The translations under genes and the position numbers were made by a program. Positions 38,801 to 49,056 of a stretch of DNA of 64,000 bases are shown in pieces (the first letter of the stretch is position 1; each line of letters begins with the position of its first letter). The notes below the pieces were generated by a model. It worked only from the letters and a program-made list of their open reading frames with translations. It was not told where the DNA came from and searched no databases. This DNA comes from Neckera pumila (lineage: Eukaryota; Streptophyta; Bryopsida; Hypnales; Neckeraceae), in the NCBI GenBank assembly GCA_963969595.1, contig OZ018410.1, forward strand, positions 24,618,913 through 24,682,912, given 5' to 3'.

Positions 38801-41407
38801 CTATTTCAGGCTGTCGGACGCCCTCCCTCCAAATTTGCTCCAGTGGTTTGGAGGCTTCTAGCAACACTTGTCCAAAAAAAAACACTGCTCATGAGTCCAT
38901 GTTTAACTTACTATAAATAATTTTGAAGTTCTCAGTAGCATGAATTTGATTAAGCTTACTGGATGTCTAAATCAATCGATGCAACTTAATTAATTACTCA
39001 ACCTTCTGGAACTTGTGAGGGATGTGATGGAACTTAATTGCAAAATCTGGCATTAAGTTGGATACATAACAACTGATGTTAGCTTTCAAGACTAAGTTAA
39101 GATCATCATTGGGAGTGTGTGGCTACGTCATGCATTTCTATTCCAAGTTTTGTTTTAAGGTTGAGTACACCTGAAACCGAATGGCAGAAAAAAGTAATTC
39201 AGCATGGTTTGGGATTAGTATACTGGAAAAGTTTTTGTGGGGTGTTGTTGGTAATCAAAAGGGGATTCTAGATTGTCTCTGAATGCAGTTTTTGGACACC
39301 ATATGAATAAACTATGAATCTTTCAAAGTTCTGAAAATAGGTGTTTTGAAAGCTAGCACTAGACTCAGTCAAATAGTCAGTTTGCACTCTCCATAACTAT
39401 ACCAAACAAATGTCATTAAGATTAAGAAAAATATTAGATTTGGAGAAAAGTAAGCATTAAAATCTTGCTCAAAGTAATCAATATTGATTGGAAGTGTTCA
39501 AACTGTTAAATTGATTGCATATTACATATGTTTATGTTTCAAAAGGATTTTTTATTCTTTAAGTTCAAATTGTTAAGCTTCAATTGTATAAGAAGTGAAT
39601 ATGTCCCATGTACACAAAATTTTGTTTTCTTCTTCCTGTCAATATTTGCAAATTCCTATATTACTTCTCTTACATTTGTCTAGTGTTGAGTTTTATAAAA
39701 GAAATTATAATTATTTCTTTGAATTCAAAATGCTTCGTTTTTAGTTATATGAAATTCTAGTAGATTTTTGACAATGGAATTTGAAGTGTGATTTAATAGC
39801 ATTCCCACTTTGTCAATGTTTTCTTTTTGTGCGCATTCAAAACTCCAATATGTACCTTCAATGTATTAGGTCTTTCTTTTTTGAGCCAAGACCATATTTT
39901 AGCCTACACTACTTTAATCCCTGCCACTGATTTTTAAGTTTCTGTAAAGAATGGTTATTTGAAATTTTTTGAATATTAAATATCAATAGTGAATTTTGAA
40001 GAACTTCATCTCAAATTTTTACAGAAACTTAAAAAATAGAATACATAAGTTTCCCTAGAAAATTTTAATATAAACTTCAATACTTGAGTAACATTCAAGA
40101 ATTGTTTTTCACTATTGACGTATGACCTTATGACTAAGACGCACTTTCAACAACTTTTGAATTGATGTTTGATACAAATCAAGCTAATCTATGACACTTC
40201 CATTAGTTCTATAGGAGTTACTAGTGTTAGTGAAGGATTGCATGTCCATCACATTTGTTACAAATAATTAATTTTTTTGAGCAAATTAAACTCACCTTCT
40301 CAAATCTTTTGCCAAACAAATAGTGTTGTTTTGAAAAAATTCTTAAAAATAGTTTGAGTAAATAAATGTCAAATTTTTTTTTAGAAATAATTTTTTGAAA
40401 AAACTCATTGTTGTTTACTTATAGTAGTCCAAAGGGGTACTCAAACACATTCCTTAAGACCTCACTAACTGCCAATGAGAACTACCTCCTTCATTGCCTT
40501 AGCTAAGAATAATGTAAAAATTTGCCTCTTGTTTTATAATTCTCAAATTCTCAATAACTTATTTTGATTTGCCACAATCAAATATGAATAAAATGTTTCC
40601 AAATTTTATCATCAATGTGAAATAATAAACTTTAGTGTTATCCCAAATTAAAGTGATAAAAGGAGCAATGAGGAGGGTAGTTCTTCTTGGCCTTTGCTAA
40701 CACCACTTTTTAACCCAACAAAGATGCCTAGGACTAAAAGTATATAATGCATAACTTTCAAGGAAGCAATAAAATGAAAAATGCACTTTTTCATTTAAAA
40801 ATATAATAATCTTTGGCTCACTACCTTGGTGATAGGGTTGCATCCTTCTAGTTAACACCAAGTGCAAACATACCCATAAATGTTTGTTGCCAATAGAGTA
40901 TTAATCAAGGTACATGCACCTATAATTGCATTGATTACAACCAAGCATAGTTACTATGTTGAAACATATTGAATGTTAGTGACATTGGAAAGGGATTCCA
41001 ACACACTTGAAAATGTATTATTTGGATGCTATATGAATAAGTTATGAATTTTTAAAGTACTTTGATTTTGCACATCTTGTGTCACCAATATCTAAATTTT
41101 TGTGACACTTTTTGGACCAATGTACAATAGGATTTCATTCATTTATGAATTTTTTTTTGTGCCATTTGGGAATCTTGCATAATACTGAATAAGTCAACAT
41201 TTTCAGTCTTGCTCAATTCTTATGCAGTCCCAATCAAGTACACCAAATTTCAATTTCAAAATAGCAAAATTCTACTTTTGATGAATTTTTAGAAGTCAAT
41301 TTTCATGATCTTATATAATAGTTTATTAAAAACAATTGGTGATGAGTTTTTTTAATTTGATTGCATAGATATGTAGGGAACATCTATACGCACATCCTTT
41401 ATATTAA
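35875..41407. other. Gene-free intergenic stretch
   Basis: The 3' untranslated region of the RDR gene should occupy the first few hundred bases. Beyond that no gene is recognised. A CACTTGGTCAYTCATGAGG word is directly repeated at 36468 and 36519. Homopolymer T runs lie at 36826-36860. A segment near 38018-38045 (GGCTCTTAAATGGGCAGTTTTTG) resembles 25130-25155. The rest is AT-rich and featureless. Confidence 0.4.
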
Positions 41408-42043
41408 CCCCTAAATGCCCGAGGCACCAAAATCTGGTGTTTGCAAAACTTGGAAGTTAAATAAAACCTAACCAATTTGTTATTTTTAGTAGTTTATATT
41501 TTTAGAAAGTTCTTCTTGAAGTCTAATTTTAGCACCAAAAATCCGATCTTGAAAATAAATGATAGTGATTTTTCTATTCAAGTTTTTGTATAAGGGTACC
41601 CAGTGCAATCTTGACTTCTTGTAGTGTTGAGAGCTCTTAGAAATGAGCCTCAAATACACTAGAGCTTGAAGAAAAAATCACATTCAAAATTCATTTAAAA
41701 AAATTGTAGAGTAGATTTTAAGAAGACATAAATTGATCAAGGTTATACAAGTTAGGCCCTTTAATCTCATAATTTTTGGGCACCAACTTTTTAGACCTGA
41801 TTTGTGTAAAGAAGATTGAAAGTTTTTTGCAATTTTAGCACCCTCATGGTCAAACATTATAATCTCTCACTCCATAAGTGATATTGTTGTGTTTTCTTTT
41901 CCTATGAGATCTGTAACATGTCTAGTTTGAATTTGTACGGTTACAATTCAAAAAAAATTGATACTTTTTATCAAAATGTTGGCATTTTGTTCAATTTAGA
42001 GCAAATTCCAGGAAGCCCAAAACAGGCCTTGGGCATTTAGGGG
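41408..42043. mobile_element. TTAA-type TIR element (636 bp)
   Basis: Terminal inverted repeats are CCCCTAAATGCCCGAGGC on the left and CCCCTAAATGCCCAAGGC on the other strand at the right (one mismatch in 18). The left flank is TTAA; the right flank is TTTA, one base from TTAA. Alternatively, a TTA duplication one base further out fits a PIF/Harbinger-like insertion. The outer CCCCTAAATG is shared with the left end at 59201. The interior is AT-rich and carries no open frame of note. Confidence 0.7.
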
Positions 42044-43052
42044 TTTAGAAAACACCCTATTAAGTAACAAAAATATAGTCTAAGAAGTTTTCAATGTGAG
42101 GCATCATGTGACCAAACTTTGTAAAATAGATATCTTACATCCTAATTAGATTTTGCTATTTGACCATCACATTGTGCCTCATTTTGTACATTTGAGCATG
42201 GTGGTACAATTTGTTTGCAAAAAACAAATTTCATTAAAGAGAAATCTATTTTCAAAAATCAGGGCATTGTCACGCCTCTATTGAAATCTCTATAGAAGAA
42301 ATTGTTAAAAAAAATTGAAGATGTTTGTTGAAGGAGTATGTGTGCGTGGATATTTCCTACATATCTTTGCAAATAAATTAAAAAAATTCATCACCAATGT
42401 TTTTCAATGCCTTTTCATATTAAACCATGAAAACTAAAGAAGAAATTCACCAGAAATGGAGATTTGTTTTTTTTAAAACTAGAATTTGGTCAACTTGATT
42501 GGGATTGCATAAAATATCTATGATAATTGTGCAAAACTAGAAAAAATGTTAACTCTGTTTTACATTGAGCAAAGGAAAATGAATGGTCACCAAGGCAATT
42601 TGTAAATGAATGAGACCCTATTGTAGCCGTATCGCATTTTGGGCAGTATCGGATTATAGGTGTACATTCCTAAAGCCTTTAACAACAGGCTAAGTCCCTC
42701 AGGCTTGAATTTTGAGAGAATCATTGACAAAAAGTGGTATTTTGTATTTTGTATTTTTTGGGGAATGTTTTAATCTACTAAACCCAATTCAATAGTGAAG
42801 CACCACATTTAGGCTACAAAGTCAAAGCACTATCCACTATTTACATCTGCATGCCGTGACTCCACAAACTTTGCACAAACTTTGGACAAGCAACAAGACT
42901 CATGCCTCTGCTTAAGCGGGTTAACTTAACCCACTCTCTGGAGTCGCATTGCAGTCAGTCGGTTAGAAGAGGTGGTTACACAGCACCAGGAATCCATGAT
43001 CAATCCAAGGCAGCAGGCAATCCAGATGAAAGTTATCACCAGTCTCGCAGTC

Positions 43053-43061
43053 AAACCCTAA
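43053..43061 (+). promoter_or_regulatory. Telo-box AAACCCTAA upstream of the F-box gene
   Basis: A perfect AAACCCTAA about 970 bp before the start codon. In plants this motif is an established promoter element of growth-related and translation genes, bound by telomere-repeat-binding factors. It is a single 9-mer, so chance occurrence is possible. Confidence 0.35.
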
Positions 43062-43116
43062 ATTCCAGGTCCACAAGTACCCCTCCTCCCTTCTACCACC
43101 AAAACAAAATCCCCAA

Positions 43117-43137
43117 CACACACACGCACACACACAG
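43117..43137 (+). repeat. CA-dinucleotide microsatellite
   Basis: A run of CA units interrupted once by CG. It lies upstream of the F-box gene in a locally C-rich strand. Confidence 0.85.
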
Positions 43138-43467
43138 CCCACCAAACATATAAAACAAACAAGCCCCAGCCATTGTAAATAGTCCAGCAAAGTCCAAGCC
43201 TGATAATTGCATTTCTAGCCTCCTCCAGAGTCCAGACTCCAGACCGTCGGTTGCTTCCCCTCCACACTATGATCTCCAACCAGCTCTCAATCCACATGAC
43301 TTAAGCTTAAGCTTGATGAATGGAACTTAAGTTAAGTTAGATGCCTGTAGTGGGTCGGTGGCCTCATCACCATCAACATTATCATCGTCGCGACATGGTA
43401 AGAATTATAAAACGCAGTTGCAGTTTCTAGCCTTGGTTGTTGCAAGCTTTTTTTTGTTTCTGCTTTT

Positions 43468-43487
43468 GTAGTAGTAGTAGTAGTAGG
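43468..43487 (+). repeat. (GTA)6 trinucleotide tract
   Basis: Six consecutive GTA units about 540 bp before the F-box start codon, probably in the leader or promoter. Confidence 0.85.
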
Positions 43488-44026
43488 GTTTCCCACTTGC
43501 CTGAGCATCGTACACGCACACTGCGAATGATGATGGGTGATGAGTGGTCACGCGCTTTTGCTTGATGGAGCCCTTGGGTTTTGGTGGGTCAAAGCCGGCT
43601 ATGGCGGTTGACAGAGATGGGCTGCACCAGTTTTCATTTGATTGTCCTTCTCTTGAGAGCTAGCGTGAAATTGGGAAGTGGGTTGTGGATCACATTGGTA
43701 GTGGTGGATTTGAGAGGTTGCTATTTTTGGCTCTTGAACGGTTGGACCCTGTTTTTCTTGGCAGGATATTTGGCAGAATTTCGAATGCAAGCGCAGGATA
43801 TGAATTCCGCGGTCGATGCGCAATTATGGGTGGAGGCCCAATTTTGCGTGCATTTCACCAATTTGGTGTGGAGTCCGAATTGGGGTTGAATCTTGAGAGA
43901 GAGAGGATGAATTGGGTGGAGGCTATGGTTGGGTAATTGGTTGAAGATTGTAAGGATTGTAAGAATTGGCTAAGGATTGTAATTGTAGATTTTTTGGGGG
44001 AAGCGAAGCCAAGCCAAGCCGGCAAA

Positions 44027-47000
44027 ATGAGAGGGTCGGACCTGATCAACAGCATGTTGCCCGACGAGGCGTTGATGGAGATCCTGAAGTACGTGGACGG
44101 GCGGAGCAGCGATCGCGATGCCTGTGCGTTGGTGTGCAAGCGCTGGTGGACGCTGGAAAGCAACAGCCGCCAGGCCTTGACGTTGGGCGCCACCGGACAG
44201 TCCGACAATTGCTTGGCCAAGATGGTGCAACGCTTCACCAATCTCAAGCAAGTGTGTGTGGATGAGAGGTTGCCGGTGCCGTTGCCAGTCAACCGCCGGG
44301 TCGCGCATCGACATACACATGCGCTCTGCTCCCGCAACATGCGCCATTTTCTTGTAAGTCGACATGCGGGGATGGGTCTCGTTTTGCCAGTTCTTACTCG
44401 ATTTCTTACTTCGGTTCTTGGAATGGACGAAGTTTTAAGAATTTCTCGAATCGTGTATGTGTATGTGTGAGTGTGTGTGTGATTTGGTTTTTGAATGTTT
44501 TCACATTAGCAGTTGGAATGGAAGCTCTTAGGAATTTCTTCAGTCGTGTATATGTATGTTTATGTGTATGTGAGAGTTCGTTTTGGCATGTTTTTCGTAC
44601 TATCTGTTGGAATGGAAGCTTTTAGGAATTTCTCGAATCGTGTGAATGCATGTGTTGTGTTTTTTGCATCTCTATCTTTTAGTTCTTGGGATGGGGGCTT
44701 TAGGTACGTTTAGAATGGTTTCATTGTATGCGTGTGTTCTGATTTTTTGCTCCTGTCACTTTAGCTTTTGAATAATCGAAGCTTTAGGAATTTATCAGAT
44801 GTGTGTGTATGTGTATGTGTGAATTATTTTTTGCATGTTTTCACATTAGCGTTTGGAATGGAAGCTTTAGGAATGTTTTAGAATTATGTGAGTGTATGTG
44901 TGGATTCTTTTCGCATTTCTCTATTTAGTTCGTGGATAATCGAAGCTTCAGGGATTTTCTGAATCATGTGAGTGTATGTGCTGTGTTTTTGTATAGGTAT
45001 CTTTCGTTCTTGGAATGGGAGTTTTAGGGATGTTTAGAATCGTTTGGGTGTATGCATGCGTTGTGCTTTTTTGCATTTCTCACTTTAGGTCTTGGATAAT
45101 TGAAGCTTTAGGAATTTTCGAAATCATCTGAGCGTTTGTGTTGTTGTGTTTGTTTGGTGGCAGGGGAAGGATATGGGGGTGCCATCGTCCAGGAAAAGGA
45201 GAAGATCTGGACAACATGCGGTTCTTGCATGTGACGATGATAGCCATGACACTGGATTAAGTAATTTCACGGACACGGGACTTCAGTTTCTGGCGGAAGG
45301 TTGTCCCAGGCTAGAAAAGCTCTGCCTGATATGGTGCTCTACAGTCACCAATATCGGTCTCGTTATTTTCGCCAAAGCATGCAGAGGTTTGAAGGTCTTG
45401 GACATGCAGGTATGGCATGCTCCTTTCTGAAGTCATTCTGTCAAAGAATCCTTTCTATTTCCTCTGCTTACATAGGTTCCCCTTTTCTCTTGTGGAAGTA
45501 GAAGACTCGATCATCTATTGTTCTAGGAAGTTTCAAATCATTGAACATAGTTTTGAATTTTCTGAGCTTTTTGAAGCTTGAGGTCCGCAGTCAATGGTAT
45601 GTCTATTATGTATCAAGTCATTATTTCAACATTCTATCATGGCAGTGGTCCTTTTTCTATTTATGTTGCCTGAGGCTTTGATGGTAACGTTGTGTTCGTT
45701 TATTAGGGTTGCTACGTTGGGGACGATGGGCTAGAAGCCGTGGGCAGATTTTGCAAGCAGCTGGAGGAGCTCAACTTACGTTTTTGTGAGGCCGTCACTG
45801 ATGATGGCATCGTGGGAATTGCGGAAGGCTGTGGGAAGTCGCTCAAGTCGCTAGGAATTGCGGCATGTGCACGTGTGACAGACGTGGCGTTGCAGGCTGT
45901 GGGCACCCATTGTGTCATGCTGAAGAAGTTCACTTTGGACTCGGAGTGCATTCAGACGGATGGGGTGTTGGCGATTGCACAAGGTTGCTCACAGCTGCAA
46001 ATGCTTCGGCTTCAGTGTGTGAATGTGTGTGATGAGGCTTTGCAAGTGGTGGGCCGGAATTGCACTTTGTTGGAGACTTTGGCCCTGTTCAGCTTTCAGA
46101 AATTCACGGACCGGTAAACAATTTTCTCATTTTCGTGCGTCCATTGTGGGTGCATCAATCAATTAAGGCAATAAACTTTTTATGAAAATTCGCTCTCTGA
46201 AGTTATCTAAAATTTTGTGAACCAATCTGATTTTACTGAAAATTATGTTCATTGCTTTCATTTGGGCTTGCAAGTTGTTTAAGTAGCGCAGAGCATTATA
46301 CTTTTCTTATGGGATAAGATTCTCAGTTTGGATTGTTGACATGCTCGGCCACCACGCATATACCCTCCTTTAATTTCCAAATGGATCAATATCAGGAGTC
46401 TGGTGGCTATTGGAGGGGGATGCAAAATGCTGAGGACAGTCACCTTGAGTGACTCGTACTACGTGAGCGACCGTAGCCTAGCAGCCATTGCTAGTGGCTG
46501 CCCTCAACTTGCAGTATTGGAAATAAACGGCTGCCACAATATTGGCACAGCGGGTCTCCAAGCTGTGGGTCGGTCTTGTCGGTAGGACCACTCCTTTTCG
46601 TACTGCGTCATGATTTCGATCTCACTGAACTCGATATGAGTATTAAGTTATACAGGCAATATTTAACCCTGTTGGGTTGGGATTTGTTGCTGAGGAAGAG
46701 CGGCGTTTTGTGCTGTGGTCCATGCTTTCTCTTGAGCATACTTGTTGACTTCTGGTGCAATTACCGGAAAACAACTTCTTACCAACTCAATGCATTTTTA
46801 TTCAGGGGACTGCAAGAGCTTGTTCTTAAGTATTGCCAGAAGATTGGCGATGAAGGATTGGTGGAAGTCGGAAAAGGCTGTAGTCAGCTTCAGGCCCTGC
46901 ATTTGGTAGATTGCTCGTCAATTGGTGATGTGGCAATCCGCAACATTGCTCTGGGCTGTCACCAATTGCGACGATTGCATATTCGACGTTGTTACAAGGT

Positions 47001-48437
47001 GGATATTGTTTTTTCTTCTTAAAGTCTAGAAGTGTGGTCCCTTGTATAATTCGTTTAATGTAACATCTCTCCACCTTTGTAACATCTTTAATGGCCTGTG
47101 CAGGTCGGCGATCGAGGCATAATGGCGTTTGGGACCCATTGCAAGAAGCTTACAGATCTGAGTCTTCGTTTCTGTGACAGGTACCTCTCTATCTTTTGCA
47201 TTACCTCTTTATCTATTCGCCATTTACGTTTTTAAAGCTGGTTTTGATCCCCCTAAAGTACTAAGAACCCTAATTGGGCTCATTTAATTTAGCAGTTTTG
47301 ATAGGTCACGTGGGACGTTCATTTGTTCAACCATTTCTTTTCAACCAATACATGCAGTTTTCTTCACTGATGTTTTGTTTTTATAATTTAGCCCTTTCTG
47401 AATTGTATTTTTCACAATATGGTCGATTGCATTGATCATTTTCAAACCATGAATCGTTGGTCTATTAGGGGTTACGGAATAATTAATTCATTTTCGGCAC
47501 GTTTTGTTAACTGTATTGGTGGTGTTGGATCCTGACTTAGCAGAATAGGCGACGATTCCTTGATTGCAATTGGCCAAGGATGCCACCAACTGCGACTCCT
47601 GAATGTGAGTGGGTGCCATCGTGTGGGCGATGTGGGGTTGTCAAGCATTGCTGGTGGATGCCCGTCACTTATTCACCTTGATGTCAGCGTTTGCCAGGTA
47701 CGTATATAAAGCAATTTCTGTCACATCACAACAAACCTCATTGGAATTTTACAAACTCGGATCGATATCAATTGCTAAACTTTTGGGATATATTCTCATC
47801 CCTGGAAGAGCAGTGAAGGTCGTAACAAAAGAACCAGTGCACCTCTTTCTACAGTACCTTTTCTTTCACAATTGGTCCTACCACCTTGACATATCCAAGT
47901 GTTTTTCTGTTTTTTGAGTTTTTTTGAAGCGTATTTCTACCATATGCCAGCTCTTTTTCATTCTCGTGACCGCACCATGGCAAGCATTAAAAGAAAAATA
48001 GTCATTTATCACACCATCTTTATATGAAGAATCTGATAGGATTTGGTAAGAGATGTCAGTCTTTTTGATTCCAGGGTGTGCTGCCATAGTTGTAAAGAAT
48101 GTGATGGGTTTGTAAATTAATATATTCCTATTGTGTGCAGAATGTGGGAGACATAGGCCTCGCAGCCCTGGGAAAGGGGTGCCCGCAGTTGAAGGAGGTC
48201 ATCCTCTCCCATTGTCGGAAAATCACGGACATCGGGATAGGTCAGTTGGTGACGAATTGCAAGACTTTAGAATCATGTCATATGGTGTATTGCCCTTGTA
48301 TAACGTCGGTGGGCGTGGCTACTGTTTGTGCCGGTTGTAATTCCCTCAAGAAGGTCCTCGTGGAAAAGTGGAAGATTACAGATCGCACACGGAGAAGGCA
48401 TGCCACCATCTTGACAGAGCTTTGCATGGATCTGTGA
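44027..48437 (+). CDS. FBL4: F-box/LRR-repeat protein, FBL4-type
   Basis: Eight exons: 44027-44353, 45164-45409, 45707-46113, 46396-46581, 46806-46998, 47104-47180, 47544-47697, 48141-48437. They join in frame to 628 residues, against about 610 for Arabidopsis FBL4. The protein starts MRGSDLINSMLPDEAL, with an F-box at about residues 5-45 (DACALVCKRWWTLE). Some 15 cysteine-containing LRRs of the AMN1 type follow, with recurring LEELNLRFC, LEINGCHNIG, LHIRRCYK and LNVSGC patterns. It ends WKITDRTRRRHATILTELCMDL-like, as the Arabidopsis protein does. Such proteins dock on SKP1 in an SCF ubiquitin ligase and choose the substrate through the LRR fan; the substrate of FBL4 is not known. The start was chosen because MRG(S/H)D is conserved. 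An in-frame upstream extension to 43937 lacks an ATG there. The linker at residues 85-135 is lysine/arginine-rich and poorly conserved. The first intron is unusual (see 44410-45163). Confidence 0.93.
44410..45163 (+). repeat. Nine degenerate tandem repeats filling F-box intron 1
   Basis: Units begin near 44414, 44510, 44604, 44682, 44764, 44851, 44928, 45006 and 45089 and are spaced 77-96 bp. A typical unit reads GTTCTTGGAATGGAAGC, TTTAGGAATTT, TCGAATCGTGTG, a TGTATGTG-rich stretch, then TTTTTGCATTTCTCACTTTAG. In the later units GGAATGG and GGATAATCGAAG versions alternate, suggesting a dimeric higher-order repeat of about 160 bp. Most units end in a polypyrimidine run plus TTAG, like a 3' splice site. 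The functional acceptor for exon 2 is the GGCAG at 45159-45163. Confidence 0.85.
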
Positions 48438-49056
48438 CCCCAAATGTTCATTTCATTTCTGTTAGTTGGAGGAGCACTCACATCTTGTATAGCAAGCCAT
48501 TCACTACCTCTGCAGAATTTGCAGATTTTACGAGAGTGTTTTGATGAGAGGCTTTTGGGGAATACATTTTAGAGAAAAAGGATACTTGGTGTGGATTTTT
48601 GTCGTAAGAAGAGTATAAGATTGAAACTCTTAATGCACTCACACTGATGTACAGTACCGTACTCTGGTAACGTGTAGTCATTCACCTCCACTAGCGAAGG
48701 TGCAAATTCAGATAGTCTTTTTCCTTAAATCACTTTGTTCAATGAGTTGGTGATAATTGGCAAGATTCAAGACATAGTCGGCAGCAAAATTAGAGCACCG
48801 AACACAGATAAGGGTAGAAAGATGACTTTATTTCTCCCTTGACAAGTTGTTTGTACTTTGTACCGGTACTCTTCCGAAATAAATGGTCAATCCACTGGCT
48901 GATCCTGATCTCTCAAGATTTTCTAATCTCAGATGGTGCTTCCGACGCTTCAAAGTGTTCTAAAGCATACAGTAATGCAAGTAACTCCATAAATGATTGA
49001 TTTAATCTTTCCTTCATCCACTCATTAAAAAGGCACTAGAAAGCATACTGTGAAAC
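48438..49056. other. Convergent intergenic region between FBL4 and MutS2
   Basis: Only 619 bp separate the stop codons of two genes that point towards each other, so both 3' untranslated regions and polyadenylation sites must lie here and may overlap. AATAAA-like words on the plus strand (for example GAAATAAATGG near 48876) are possible signals. No further gene is visible. Confidence 0.6.

Larger units (their letters stand above)
42044..44026. other. Spacer and promoter/leader of the F-box gene
   Basis: AT-rich and featureless to about 42800. It then becomes balanced in composition, with a telo-box at 43053, a CA-rich microsatellite (about 43117-43137), CTTAAGCTTAAGCTT words near 43302, and a GTA repeat (about 43468-43487). 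Overlapping open frames on both strands at 42900-43300 and 43580-43940 do not resemble proteins. The block probably holds the promoter and untranslated leader. Confidence 0.45.

Noticed and set aside
43581..43940. Several 70-100 codon frames on both strands just before the F-box gene
   Set aside because: They are not similar to any protein, overlap each other on opposite strands and lie where a leader is expected. The frame running into FBL4 from 43937 has no ATG at that point.
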